In this document: piece after piece, positions 1 to 7,434 of the stretch | How positions within the stretch are numbered: position 1 is the stretch's first letter | How the letters are laid out: each line of letters begins with the position of its first letter | IMG/VR virus record: IMGVR_UViG_3300042542_000513 | Coordinates: 1 to 21,091 of that record | DNA length: 21,091 bases | DNA from: a virus | Reading direction: 5' to 3' (one strand) | Made by a program: the position numbers and the translations under genes | Notes under the pieces: generated by a model | Databases searched by the model: none | Seen by the model: the letters and a program-made list of their open reading frames with translations, nothing else | What the model was told of the DNA's origin: nothing

Positions 1-2
1 AG

Positions 3-239
3 TTGGCTGAAATCAAAGACCCCGTAAAGTTTGCCTTTGCGGTAGCAAAACTGGAGAAAGACTTGAAAGTTACAAACCGTAGGCAAGCACCCGCACCAGA
101 GCGAATCGTTACAGGAACTGGACGATCAGCAGGTGCGGTGGACTCAACACTTGAACGGCTGCGAGAAGATGCGGCACGTACTGGAAACATGACTAAGGTC
201 ATCCAGTACAAGGCGCAAAAGCGAACAGCATCCAAATAA
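3..239 (+). CDS. Scaffolding-protein C-terminus, partial (probable)
   Basis: The open frame runs in from the left edge of the window. The first in-frame codon that could start is TTG at 3, but it may simply be an internal leucine, so I treat this as the 3' end of a longer gene. The visible 78 residues are hydrophilic and predicted helical. They hold an Ala/Pro-rich linker near residues 29-33, a Gly/Ser stretch near 38-46, and a strongly basic tail ending KAQKRTASK. The gene lies directly upstream of the coat gene, which is where P22-type phages keep scaffold (gp8). A basic helical C-terminus is what P22 scaffold uses to bind coat protein. The assignment rests on position and composition, not on clear sequence identity. 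It could instead be another short assembly protein. Confidence 0.5.
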   Translation: MAEIKDPVKFAFAVAKLEKDLKVTNRRQAPAPERIVTGTGRSAGAVDSTLERLREDAARTGNMTKVIQYKAQKRTASK

Positions 240-256
240 TTTACTAGGAGCTTATT

Positions 257-1549
257 ATGAGCAATTCATTCAGTAAGGAAGAGCGCGTTGCGTTTGAGGA
301 CATCCTCGAAGGCTTTAACGATGCTCTAGTTTTGTCCCGCAATGTTTCTATCTACAACACAGATAGTTCAATGATGGAGCGCACCAACAACGTCATCTAT
401 CGTCCACAGCCTTACATCGCACAGTCGTTCGATGGCATGGACCAGACTGGTAATTTTGGCTCGTACACCCAGCTTTCAGTACCAGCGACACTCGGCTTTC
501 AAAAGTCTGTGCCGTTTATTCTGGACGCTCTGGAGTTGCGTGATGCACTGCAAGAAAATCGCCTTGGCGATGCTGCAAAGCAAAAACTGGCGTCTGACAT
601 CAACATCGCCATCATGAACTCTGCCGCAAGCCTTGGTTCGCTGGTGGTCACTGTCAGCACTGCTGCTGGTGATTATGACGACATCGCTTTGTGCGACAGC
701 ATCATGAACGAGCAGGGCGTACAAGCCTTTGATCGTTACTTGGCTCTGTCCTCACGCGACTACAACGGCATCGCTGGCAATATCGCTGGTGGTACTGCCC
801 AATCAGGAACTGCATCCCGCGGCTTCGCTGGCAACAAGTCAAACAATGCGTTTGAGCGTTCTTATGTTGGTATGGTCGCAGGCTTTGAGACCTACAAACT
901 GGACTACGCAAACCGTATTGCTGCGGCAACTGGTTCTGACCCAACGATGAGCACTCTGGCTGCAGCTTTGAACTACTATGTTCCTGTTGCAACCTCGACT
1001 GCTGTCACTGGTGAAACTGCCAACGTGGACAATCGTTTCCAAACGATTACCGTGTCCAGCACCACCGACTTGCCAGCAGGTACACCCATCGAGATCGAAG
1101 GCGTTGAGGCCGTGCATCACATCACCAAGCAAGGTACTGGATTCTCCAAGACCTTCCGTGTAGTGAGCGTGACCAATGCAACCACTTGCGTTATCACACC
1201 TCCAATCATTTCCGCACAAGGTGGAACTGATGCCGAGTTGCAGTATCAAAACTGTATCGTGACTGCCGCCTCTGGTCGTACCATCAACCGCCTGAATAGC
1301 GATGCTGCGCCTATCAACTGCTTCTGGCAGAAAGATGCGCTGGAGATTCTGCCTGGCCGTTACGCTGTTCCGTCTGATGCTGGTGTCGCAGTGATGCGTG
1401 CCTCTACAGATCAAGGTATCGAGCTGGTCATGCAGAAACAATACGATGTCAACACCATGAAAACCAAGTATCGTCTTGATACCTTGTTCGGCGTGGTCAA
1501 CAAACAGCCAGAGATGTCCGGCATCCTGTTGTTCAACCAAACACCTTAA
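257..1549 (+). CDS. Major capsid protein, P22 coat (gp5) family
   Basis: This 430-residue protein forms the icosahedral head, and P22 gp5 has the same length. The best visible match is the segment around residues 255-316, starting VDNRFQTITVSSTT and continuing through FRVVSV to a VITP motif. It aligns with P22's VDNRFATVTLSATT ... FSVVRV ... EITP, which belongs to the inserted beta-barrel (I-domain) of the HK97-like fold. The N-terminal half (SSMMERTNNVIYRPQPY, and MNSAASLGSLVVT around residues 119-131) matches the P22 pattern of SNTIWMPVE and MAAEMGSLVIT. The start has a good TAGGAG ribosome site about 9 nt upstream. It follows the scaffold-like gene after 17 bp and is followed at 10 bp by a small beta-rich virion protein. 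High expression is expected. Certainty about the family is high. Confidence 0.93.
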   Translation: MSNSFSKEERVAFEDILEGFNDALVLSRNVSIYNTDSSMMERTNNVIYRPQPYIAQSFDGMDQTGNFGSYTQLSVPATLGFQKSVPFILDALELRDALQENRLGDAAKQKLASDINIAIMNSAASLGSLVVTVSTAAGDYDDIALCDSIMNEQGVQAFDRYLALSSRDYNGIAGNIAGGTAQSGTASRGFAGNKSNNAFERSYVGMVAGFETYKLDYANRIAAATGSDPTMSTLAAALNYYVPVATSTAVTGETANVDNRFQTITVSSTTDLPAGTPIEIEGVEAVHHITKQGTGFSKTFRVVSVTNATTCVITPPIISAQGGTDAELQYQNCIVTAASGRTINRLNSDAAPINCFWQKDALEILPGRYAVPSDAGVAVMRASTDQGIELVMQKQYDVNTMKTKYRLDTLFGVVNKQPEMSGILLFNQTP

Positions 1550-1558
1550 GGAGTCATC

Positions 1559-2173
1559 ATGAGTTACAATGTAATTTTTGCACAAGGCACGGCTACCGTT
1601 ACTGTGCCAGCAGGCGAGAAAATCGCCGTTCAAGCCTACTCGCCAGCAAGTGTGTTTCAAGAAGTTGGTTATCCCAATTTCCCTGAATCACAGGACTTGT
1701 TGACGGTAGTCGAGAACACCACCTATGTATCGGGCGCATTCACCAATGCCACCAGCGTGACTATTGCTGCTGGTGCATCGGGTGCGTACTACTCCATCGG
1801 TGTTGCACCTGACATCAGCAACAATGGCAACTGGCAACCTCAGGGTGCGCCAGCCAACATAGCTGATGGTGCTTCGATGATTGCCACGGCAGCAAATGTG
1901 CTGACTGGCATTGTTACGGCAACTCCAACCGAAGCCCGTAGCATTCAACTTCCAACAGGTGCAAACCTTGACTTGGCAACTGAGTGGGCTATCGGTGATT
2001 CGTTCGACTTTAGCGTTATCACTTTGGCTGCGTTTGCTTTGACCATCACGGTCAACACAGATGTAACCATTGTGGGTGCTGCGGCAACTGCTGCAACGGC
2101 TGGTGCATCTGCACGATTCCGTTGCCGCAAGACTGCGGCTGGCGTTTTTGTTGTTTATCGTATCGGCGGTTAA
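1559..2173 (+). CDS. Beta-rich small virion protein, possible capsid decoration
   Basis: A 204-residue protein, rich in Ala, Thr and Val, with alternating hydrophobic residues typical of beta-strands and no charged or catalytic clusters. It starts 10 bp after the coat gene with its own GGAGTC ribosome site, so the two are likely co-expressed. The C-terminal half (about residues 120-204) begins SIQLPTGANLD and ends in a basic stretch FRCRKTAAGVFVVYRIGG. From memory, this layout (a strand leading into LPTG, then IGDSF.FSV, then T-V-TIVG, then a W/Y-containing end) recurs in small phage surface proteins and fibre tips. Decoration or head-fibre protein is an inference from its place right after the coat gene. 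A strong stem-loop follows its stop codon. Confidence 0.5.
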   Translation: MSYNVIFAQGTATVTVPAGEKIAVQAYSPASVFQEVGYPNFPESQDLLTVVENTTYVSGAFTNATSVTIAAGASGAYYSIGVAPDISNNGNWQPQGAPANIADGASMIATAANVLTGIVTATPTEARSIQLPTGANLDLATEWAIGDSFDFSVITLAAFALTITVNTDVTIVGAAATAATAGASARFRCRKTAAGVFVVYRIGG

Positions 2174-2177
2174 ACCC

Positions 2178-2207
2178 AGACAGGCCAGCAGAGATGTTGG
2201 CCTGTTT
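2178..2207 (+). promoter_or_regulatory. Intergenic stem-loop after coat/decoration genes
   Basis: In the 49-bp gap after the stop at 2173, ACAGGCCA (2180-2187) pairs perfectly with TGGCCTGT (2198-2205) across a 10-nt loop. One G-U and one A-U pair extend the stem to ten pairs. Only three T residues follow, partly inside the stem, so this is not a classical strong terminator. It could act as a leaky terminator or an mRNA 3'-end protector that lowers expression of the genes after the abundant coat and decoration proteins. The pairing is visible in the sequence; the function is inferred. Confidence 0.55.
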
Positions 2208-2222
2208 CACATGGAGATTGAA

Positions 2223-2387
2223 ATGCCAATGAAACAAGGTTATTCCAAAAAGACCATCGGCAAGAATATTGCGATGGAAATGAAGTCAGGCAAGCCCCAA
2301 AAGCAAGCCGTAGCAATGGCTCTAGGCATGGCAAGCAAGTCGGCAAAAGCCGCTGGCAAGTCAAGCAAAGCACCGATGAAAAAATGA
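2223..2387 (+). CDS. Small basic protein (DUF6496-like)
   Basis: A 54-residue, strongly basic protein (13 Lys, one Glu) starting MPMKQGYSKKTIGKNIAMEM. The ATG at 2223 is chosen because GGAG at 2213-2216 sits 6 nt upstream; an in-frame ATG at 2211 would put that ribosome site inside the gene. The core (GYSKKTIGKNI..EMKSGKPQKQAVAMAL) looks like the short Lys-rich phage proteins that I recall being annotated as DUF6496; I could not check this. The tail is a run of Lys, Ala and Ser. Its stop overlaps the next start as ATGA. Function is unknown. Its charge and its location among virion genes would fit nucleic-acid binding or a packaged internal protein, but that is only a guess. Confidence 0.75.
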   Translation: MPMKQGYSKKTIGKNIAMEMKSGKPQKQAVAMALGMASKSAKAAGKSSKAPMKK

Positions 2388-2734
2388 TTAAGTCAGCCGC
2401 AATTATTAAGACCAAGGCTCTTGCCCCGTGGAAAGAGTTGCGGCTGCAAAAGCGCAAGCTGAAAAAGGCGCAAGCAACTGAGCGCAAAGCAAGTAAGCAA
2501 ATTCGTCCATCGCCAATCGGCAGGCGGGTTGTTGAAGTGCCTGAAGTCGTTGACGCGATTAAGACGTTTGATGTTGTTGAGATTCCTGAAGTTGAGGACA
2601 CTCCACCGACACGCGAGGAAATGCTGCAACAGGCTCTTGCAATTGGGCTTAAGGTTGACAAACGCTGGTCAGATGCGACACTGCTCAAACACATCGAGGA
2701 GCTGGAATGGGCTACACAAAACGACAATTCATAA
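2384..2734 (+). CDS. Hypothetical protein with basic N-terminus and HeH/SAP-like C-terminus
   Basis: A 116-residue protein that I do not recognise as a named family. Three zones are visible. Residues 1-48 are very rich in Lys/Arg and likely helical. Residues 49-78 are acidic and Pro-rich, with a short internal repeat (VVEVPEV at 49-55, VVEIPEV at 64-70). Residues 79-109 contain ALAIGLKVDKRWSDATLLKHIE, which has the spacing of a small helix-extended-helix (SAP/HeH/LEM-type) fold often found in DNA-associated and phage structural proteins. It is translationally coupled to the basic protein before it (ATGA) and overlaps the gp4-like gene by 28 bp. A DNA-contacting virion or assembly factor is possible but unproven. 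Confidence 0.65.
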   Translation: MIKSAAIIKTKALAPWKELRLQKRKLKKAQATERKASKQIRPSPIGRRVVEVPEVVDAIKTFDVVEIPEVEDTPPTREEMLQQALAIGLKVDKRWSDATLLKHIEELEWATQNDNS

Positions 2735-3189
2735 GCGCCGCCTTTGAAGAAATTGGGCTTGCGTCTTATGTCTTTGACTTGCAGCCCGAACAGTTGCAAT
2801 CTGCCCTGCGCCGCCTCGACGCAATGATGGCAGACTGGAACGCCAAGGGCATCCGTCTTGGCTACCCTTTGCCATCCAGCCCACAGGACAGCGACTTGGA
2901 CGAGGAAACGCTTGTCCCTGATTCGGCTTATGAGGCCATCATTTGCAGTCTAGGCATCCGACTTGCCCCAAGCTATGGCAAGCAAGTGATGATTGAGACT
3001 AAGACCACTGCCAAGCAGGGTTATGACATCCTGCTGCAAAGAGCTACATTCCCGCTGGAACAGCAACTGCCTGCGACAATGCCTGCTGGTGCTGGCAACA
3101 AGCCTTGGCGCGTCTACGATAATCCGTTTATCAGGCCACCAGCCAATCCAGTCACTGCTGGCCCTGATGGGCCTATTGAATATTACTAA
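2707..3189 (+). CDS. Tail accessory / head-completion adaptor, P22 gp4 family
   Basis: A 160-residue protein; P22 gp4 is 166. In P22 twelve copies of gp4 sit under the portal ring and close the DNA channel before gp10 binds. The same architecture is visible here: an N-terminal helical motif ([13 protein letters not shown], like P22 LVRAALRKLGVAS), then [24 protein letters not shown] (P22: [24 protein letters not shown]), an acidic loop, then [15 protein letters not shown] (P22: AVFHNLACRIAPDYA), and a C-terminal [13 protein letters not shown] segment (P22: PYPSRMPTGSGNSF). The start at 2707 has GAGGAG 5 nt upstream and lies inside the end of the previous gene. Strong assignment. Confidence 0.92.
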   Translation: MGYTKRQFISAAFEEIGLASYVFDLQPEQLQSALRRLDAMMADWNAKGIRLGYPLPSSPQDSDLDEETLVPDSAYEAIICSLGIRLAPSYGKQVMIETKTTAKQGYDILLQRATFPLEQQLPATMPAGAGNKPWRVYDNPFIRPPANPVTAGPDGPIEYY

Positions 3190-3197
3190 GGACAATC

Positions 3198-4187
3198 ATG
3201 CCAACGATCAATCAACTGCCGGTCCTGAACACAATTTCAAGCGGCGACCAGCTTCCGGTTTACTCACCAAACAATGGGGATGCAAGACGCACCTCGATTG
3301 GTTCTTTGCTGACGTTTTTCCAACAGACTTTTGCCTCGCCAACGCTGTCGGTAAATCTTTATGTCCCTGGCTCTGGGTTCAACATCACTGTGCCAACACC
3401 TGTCAGCAATGACCAATGGATGCTTTTGCAACCTGCTGGAACGCTGGCAACTGGCACGATCACGCTGCCTTTGAACACTGGTGTGCCTGATGGCACTACG
3501 GTTCTGATTACTACAACTCAAGAGATTACCTCGCTGACGATTGCTTTGAATGGCGCATCAGCTATTTATGGCGGCGTAACATCATTGGCTGCTGGTACAG
3601 CAACAGCAATTCGGTTCTATCAGCCCACAAATTCGTGGTATCAGATTATTGCCAATACCGTTTATGCGGCAGGTGTACAGACATTCTTGGCAACCCCATC
3701 AAGTGCCAATCTACGGGCGGCAATGACTGATGAGACTGGCACAGGCTTGTTGGTGTTTGCAACCAGCCCAACATTGACAACTCCAATTCTTGGCGTGCCT
3801 ACTTCTGGAACATTGACAAACTGCACTGGCTTACCGCTTACGACTGGTGTGACTGGCGCGTTACCAGTTGCAAATGGTGGCACTGGTGCATCAGGTGCAG
3901 TGCAGGCATTGAGTGGCCCTGGCGCGGTAAATATCACAAGTCTTGCCACTGCATTTACGTCAACTGCTGCGGGTAATGCGCTGACGCTTGCAGATGGCGC
4001 ACAAGGTCAACTCAAAACAATTATTTATGTTGCTGAAGCCGCTGGCGGTGATACAGGTGTTTTAACACCAACAAATCTTGGCAGCGCAACCACAATCACA
4101 TTTAATGCTGTTGGTGATTCGGTGACTCTCCAGTTTGCTGGTACGGACTGGTGGGTTGTTGGATTCCGTGGTGCGGCAGTCGCGTAA
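3198..4187 (+). CDS. Tail-fibre-like structural protein with repeated beta modules
   Basis: A 329-residue, Thr/Ala/Gly-rich protein with almost no charged residues in its middle. The N-terminus ([24 protein letters not shown], then [12 protein letters not shown]) looks like a virion-attachment segment. Residues about 70-150 form a beta module ([23 protein letters not shown] ... NSWYQII). Residues about 185-235 carry the fibre-type string [18 protein letters not shown] and [11 protein letters not shown]. Residues about 250-329 repeat the beta-module pattern and end [13 protein letters not shown]. Such NGGTG strings are typical of trimeric phage fibres. The gene sits between gp4- and gp10-like genes, where P22 has no fibre. 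A head-neck or tail-hub appendage is the best guess. Confidence 0.65.
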   Translation: MPTINQLPVLNTISSGDQLPVYSPNNGDARRTSIGSLLTFFQQTFASPTLSVNLYVPGSGFNITVPTPVSNDQWMLLQPAGTLATGTITLPLNTGVPDGTTVLITTTQEITSLTIALNGASAIYGGVTSLAAGTATAIRFYQPTNSWYQIIANTVYAAGVQTFLATPSSANLRAAMTDETGTGLLVFATSPTLTTPILGVPTSGTLTNCTGLPLTTGVTGALPVANGGTGASGAVQALSGPGAVNITSLATAFTSTAAGNALTLADGAQGQLKTIIYVAEAAGGDTGVLTPTNLGSATTITFNAVGDSVTLQFAGTDWWVVGFRGAAVA

Positions 4188-4369
4188 TGGCAACCAAGCC
4201 CAAGTCCTCGGTCAATGCGGCTGGCAACTACACGAAGCCAACCATGCGAAAAGCCTTATTTGAGAAAATCAAGGCTGGGACAAAGGGCGGCGACCCAAAC
4301 GAATGGTCAGCCCGAAAAGCTCAACTGTTGGCAGTGGAGTACAAGAAAAAGGGTGGAGGCTATAAATGA
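4187..4369 (+). CDS. Small Lys-rich protein 1 of a three-gene cassette
   Basis: A 60-residue protein, net charge about +10. The ATG at 4187 overlaps the previous stop (TAATG) and is preferred over an upstream in-frame start inside the fibre-like gene. Key strings are VNAAGNYTKPTMRKALFEKI, then AGTKGG, WSARKAQLLAVEYK, and the end KKKGGGYK. I recall very similar short proteins in marine and freshwater podoviruses and also in some giant DNA viruses, always without a known function. It is coupled by ATGA to the next small basic gene. The Gly/Lys-rich tail suggests nucleic-acid or polyanion binding; nothing catalytic is visible. Confidence 0.75.
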   Translation: MATKPKSSVNAAGNYTKPTMRKALFEKIKAGTKGGDPNEWSARKAQLLAVEYKKKGGGYK

Positions 4370-4599
4370 AAGCCCCACAGAAAAGCCTGAAAGATTGGGG
4401 GGCGCAATCCTGGCGTACAAAAAGCGGCAAGCCATCGTCCGAAACTGGCGAGCGTTATCTGCCTGCGAAGGCTATCAAAGCCCTGACTGCGGCTGAATAT
4501 GCAGCAACGACAAGGGCAAAGCGTGAGGCTACAAAGGCAGGTAAGCAGTTTGCCAAACAGCCTAAAAAGGTTGCTGAAAAGATTAAGGCGTTTAGATGA
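4366..4599 (+). CDS. Small Lys-rich protein 2 (DUF5872-like)
   Basis: A 77-residue protein, net charge about +14. Its core, SLKDWGAQSWRTKSGKPS followed by ETGERYLPAKAIKALTAAEYAATT, is a pattern I associate with DUF5872, a short domain found in phages and in giant viruses; the family name should be checked. The C-terminus is a Lys/Ala helix (KQFAKQPKKVAEKIKAFR). ATGA overlaps on both sides tie it to its neighbours. The conserved Trp, Tyr and 'SGKPS' positions suggest a small folded domain rather than a disordered tail. Function is unknown. Confidence 0.78.
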   Translation: MKAPQKSLKDWGAQSWRTKSGKPSSETGERYLPAKAIKALTAAEYAATTRAKREATKAGKQFAKQPKKVAEKIKAFR

Positions 4600-4892
4600 A
4601 AACTCCAGCCTATGCACGCAAGGAAGGCCAGAACCCTAAAGGCGGCTTGAACGCCAAAGGTAGGGCTGCGGCAAAGGCGGAAGGCATGAACCTAAAGCCT
4701 CCCGTCAAGACTGGCGACAACCCTCGCAGGGCATCGTTCTTGGCTCGCATGGGTGGTAACGCTGGCCCTGAGTACAAAGATGGTGAACCCACTCGGTTAC
4801 TGTTGAGCCTGAAGGCTTGGGGTGCATCGTCTAAGGCGGACGCACAAGCCAAGGCAAAGAAAATATCAGCCCGAAACAAGGCTAAAAAATAA
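4596..4892 (+). CDS. Small Lys-rich protein 3 (DUF6321-like)
   Basis: A 98-residue protein, net charge about +16. The visible motifs are AEGMNLKPPV, NPRRASFLARMGGNAGP, KDGEPTRLLLSLKAWG and a Lys/Ala tail. The order 'N-L-K-P-P-V, RR-SF-ARM, GP, PTR..L.LK.W' matches short proteins that I recall as DUF6321 in phages, bacteria and giant viruses (not verified). The start overlaps the previous stop as ATGA, and the stop overlaps the gp10-like start as TAATG. This is the last of three basic genes placed between the fibre-like gene and gp10. Being read together with the tail-hub genes suggests a late, virion-related role. Confidence 0.78.
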   Translation: MKTPAYARKEGQNPKGGLNAKGRAAAKAEGMNLKPPVKTGDNPRRASFLARMGGNAGPEYKDGEPTRLLLSLKAWGASSKADAQAKAKKISARNKAKK

Positions 4893-6298
4893 TGCAAATA
4901 CCTATCGTTAACGGTATTTACACCGACAACACTCCAGAGCTGCGGACATCGTACCCAGTCAATCTCGTGCCTGTGCCCAAGGTATCGGGCATCAGCAATG
5001 GATTTTTGAGGCCAGGCGATGGGATTGTGCAAAACGGGACTGGTCCAGGCATTGACCGTGGCGGCATCAACTGGCAAGGCGACTGTTATCGCGTAATGGG
5101 CACAAGTCTGGTAGAGGTCTCCAGCACTGGTGCTGTGACCATCTTGGGCGATGTCGGTGGCCCTGACACACAATTAGTCACCTTTGATTACAGCTTTGAC
5201 TTGCTAGCGATTGCCTCGGGTGGGCAGCTTTATTACTGGAATGGTACAACCTTAACGCAAGTCACAGACCCTGACCTTGGGGTAGTGCTCGACTTCTGCT
5301 GGGTGGATGGTTACTTCATGACCACTGATGGCGAGTTCTTGATCGTTACTGAGCTGTCTGACCCCACCCAAGTCAATCCATTGAAGTACGGAAGTTCAGA
5401 GGTTGACCCTGACCCAGTGGTGGCGTTGCTTAAGCTGCGAAACGAGGTTTATGCGCTGAACAGAAACACTATTGAGGTGTTCGACAATGTGGGCGGTGAG
5501 CTTTTTCCATTCGCACGAATTGACGGAGCGCAGATACAAAAGGGCGTTGTCGGCACTCAAGCCTGTTGCGTATTCATCGAGCGCATTGCCTTTTTAGGCA
5601 GTGGACGTAATGAAGCTCCAGGCATTTACATCGGTGCAGCAGCAACCACCCAAAAAGTCAGTACGCAAGAGATTGACAATATCCTGCTGCAATACACCGA
5701 GGCGCAGTTGGCATTGGTCAAACTAGAGGCAAGAAACGACAAGAGCCATCAGCACCTTTATGTGCATCTGCCTGACCAGACCCTTGTTTACGATGCGGCT
5801 GCATCCGAGGCTTTGCAAACGCCAGTCTGGTTTATCTTGGTTAGTACTCTGTCAGGGTTGGCTCAATACCGAGCTAGAAACATGGTCTACGCCTACGACA
5901 AGTGGCTAGTAGGCGACCCGCAATCAAGTAATATTGGCTATCTGGTACAGGACACAGGCCATCACTGGGGGCAGCAAGTGCGCTGGGAGTTCGGCACGCT
6001 CATCGTTTACAACGAAAGCAACGGGGCGATATTTAATGAGCTGGAGCTGGTAAGTCTCACTGGTAGCATTGCCCTTGGCAAGAACCCGCAAATCAGCACC
6101 AGTTACTCATTGGATGGTAGGTCATTCAGCCAAGAAAAGTTTATCTCAGTCGGCACAATCGGCAACACCAAAAAGCGCCTCGCATGGTTTCAGCAGGGGC
6201 ACATGAGGAACTGGCGCATCCAGCGTTTCCGTGGCGATAGCGATGCCCATGTGTCTTATGTGCGTCTTGAGGCTCAAATTGAACCACTGGCATACTAA
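4892..6298 (+). CDS. Tail accessory factor / packaged-DNA stabilisation protein, P22 gp10 family
   Basis: A 468-residue protein; P22 gp10 has 472. In P22, gp10 binds below gp4 and carries the tail needle, plugging the portal channel. Matching landmarks are the N-terminal PVNLVPVPK...GFLRPGDGI (P22: PVNMLATPK...GYLRSFPGI), repeated beta-propeller-like blades with YRVMGTSLVEV and LLAIASGGQLYYWNG, then IQKGVVGTQACCVFIERIAFLG (P22: VQKGIAGTYCKTPFADSYAFI), HQHLYVHLPDQTLVYDAAAS (P22: SHELLIIHLPRHVLVYDASSS), and the end RFRGDSDAHVSYVRLEAQIE. The start overlaps the preceding stop. Upstream gp4 and downstream needle candidate support the call. High certainty. Confidence 0.92.
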   Translation: MQIPIVNGIYTDNTPELRTSYPVNLVPVPKVSGISNGFLRPGDGIVQNGTGPGIDRGGINWQGDCYRVMGTSLVEVSSTGAVTILGDVGGPDTQLVTFDYSFDLLAIASGGQLYYWNGTTLTQVTDPDLGVVLDFCWVDGYFMTTDGEFLIVTELSDPTQVNPLKYGSSEVDPDPVVALLKLRNEVYALNRNTIEVFDNVGGELFPFARIDGAQIQKGVVGTQACCVFIERIAFLGSGRNEAPGIYIGAAATTQKVSTQEIDNILLQYTEAQLALVKLEARNDKSHQHLYVHLPDQTLVYDAAASEALQTPVWFILVSTLSGLAQYRARNMVYAYDKWLVGDPQSSNIGYLVQDTGHHWGQQVRWEFGTLIVYNESNGAIFNELELVSLTGSIALGKNPQISTSYSLDGRSFSQEKFISVGTIGNTKKRLAWFQQGHMRNWRIQRFRGDSDAHVSYVRLEAQIEPLAY

Positions 6299-7092
6299 TG
6301 GCAACCGCACCCATTTCCCGCAAGTTAAATCTGACGCGAGACCAGCTTGCTGCGTTCCTGACTGACCAGCAGCAGATCAGGCAGTTCGAGCTTTTATTTT
6401 CTACGGTTGACCAACTACAAGTAATTGTCGGAACTGATTTTGAGTTTCAAGCAGACAATGCTGCAGCGACTGCGAACGAGGCTCTCGCGCAGATTTCGGC
6501 ATTAGCGCAACAATCAGCATTGAACGCAGCACTGGCAGAAAACAAAGCAAATCAAGCTCTGGCATTGGTGGACAAGCTGAATAAAGCTGTTGAAGGCTTG
6601 CAGATGACCCCACCGCCAAGGGAGTTCAAACGGGCAAGGTATGGGTCGTTTTATGACACCACAACCCAGACAGCCACCACAATCAACACAGCCAAGGCGA
6701 TCACGTTTAACAGCACAGACCTGAGCAATGGGGTATTTATAGGCAGCCCAACCTCGCGCATCATTGTGGACAGCGAGGGCATCTACAACTTTGACACATC
6801 GTTTCAGTTGGACAAAACCTCGGGCGGCACGGATGAGTTTTATTTTTGGTTCCGACTTAACGGCACAGACGTGCCCGACAGCGCAAGCCAAATCAGGATT
6901 CAGGGCAATGATGCCGAGATTTTTGCATCGCTGAATTACTTTTTTGACCTAAAGGCAGGGGATTACGTTGAGATGATGTTTTCGACCACCAGCCTAGATG
7001 TCGAGCTGCTTTCCGTTGTCGCAACACCACCAGTGCCAGCCATCCCGTCCATAATCCTGACAGTTTCAAACAACATCGGAGGTGTCCAATGA
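6298..7092 (+). CDS. Tail-needle candidate (gp26 slot) with C1q/TNF-like tip
   Basis: A 264-residue protein immediately after gp10, where P22 has its tail needle gp26 (233 aa). Residues 1-45 form an N-terminal segment with a Gln-rich helix. Residues 50-101 are Ala-rich with heptad-like spacing (EALAQISALAQQSALNAALAENK and on), consistent with a trimeric coiled coil. A Pro break (TPPPREF) follows. Residues 113-243 look like a jelly-roll: ARYGSFYDTTTQT, then VDSEGIYNFDTSFQL, FYFWFRLNGTDVPDS and LKAGDYVEMMFST, the pattern of C1q/TNF-like domains. Sf6 is known to carry a TNF-like knob on its needle, so the architecture fits. The coil is much shorter than in P22. Alternatively it is a short fibre. 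Confidence 0.65.
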   Translation: MATAPISRKLNLTRDQLAAFLTDQQQIRQFELLFSTVDQLQVIVGTDFEFQADNAAATANEALAQISALAQQSALNAALAENKANQALALVDKLNKAVEGLQMTPPPREFKRARYGSFYDTTTQTATTINTAKAITFNSTDLSNGVFIGSPTSRIIVDSEGIYNFDTSFQLDKTSGGTDEFYFWFRLNGTDVPDSASQIRIQGNDAEIFASLNYFFDLKAGDYVEMMFSTTSLDVELLSVVATPPVPAIPSIILTVSNNIGGVQ

Positions 7093-7424
7093 CAGTCACA
7101 GTAAAAGTGCTAATTCCAGCAAAGCAAGCTGAAGGCAGCCAAACCACCCAATACACTGCAACGAATGTTAAGGCGATCATTGACAAATTCACGGTGACAA
7201 ACACCAGCGGTAACAATGTGACGTTTAGTTGCAATCTGGTAACCGTGTCTGGGTCAGCAGCAGCATCAAACCTGATTATTGATGCGCGAACTATCGTGCC
7301 TGATGAGACCTACACCTGCCCTGAGCTGGTGGGTCAGGCATTGGATGTTGGTGGTTTTATATCTACGCTGGCAGGGGCTGGAACATCCCTGACCATCCGA
7401 GCATCAGGCCGAGAAATTTCATAA
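7089..7424 (+). CDS. Conserved small beta-rich phage structural protein
   Basis: A 111-residue, mostly beta protein without Cys pairs or membrane segments. The visible core is AIIDKFTVTNTSGNNVTFSCNL, SNLIIDARTIVPDETYTCPEL and LAGAGTSLTIRASGREI. I recall this order (DKFT.TN, then R.I.P.ETYTCPEL, then a short LTIRASGREI end) in many phage structural regions, but not a proven function. It overlaps the needle candidate by 4 bp (ATGA), suggesting shared translation and perhaps association with the needle or neighbouring fibres. No signal peptide. Confidence 0.65.
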   Translation: MTVTVKVLIPAKQAEGSQTTQYTATNVKAIIDKFTVTNTSGNNVTFSCNLVTVSGSAAASNLIIDARTIVPDETYTCPELVGQALDVGGFISTLAGAGTSLTIRASGREIS

Positions 7425-7434
7425 GGAGCACAGC

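Noticed and set aside
839-1660. Long (273-codon) open frame antisense to the coat gene
   Set aside because: Its translation is rich in Cys, His and Trp with no domain pattern, and it mirrors the strong, clearly coding coat frame.
2170-2799. 209-codon minus-strand frame opposite the small basic genes
   Set aside because: Ser/Leu/Arg/Cys-rich product typical of reading Lys-rich genes backwards; no ribosome site or partner gene on that strand here.
4610-5173. 187-codon minus-strand frame
   Set aside because: Lies opposite a basic gene and the well-supported gp10-like gene; low-complexity product without motifs.
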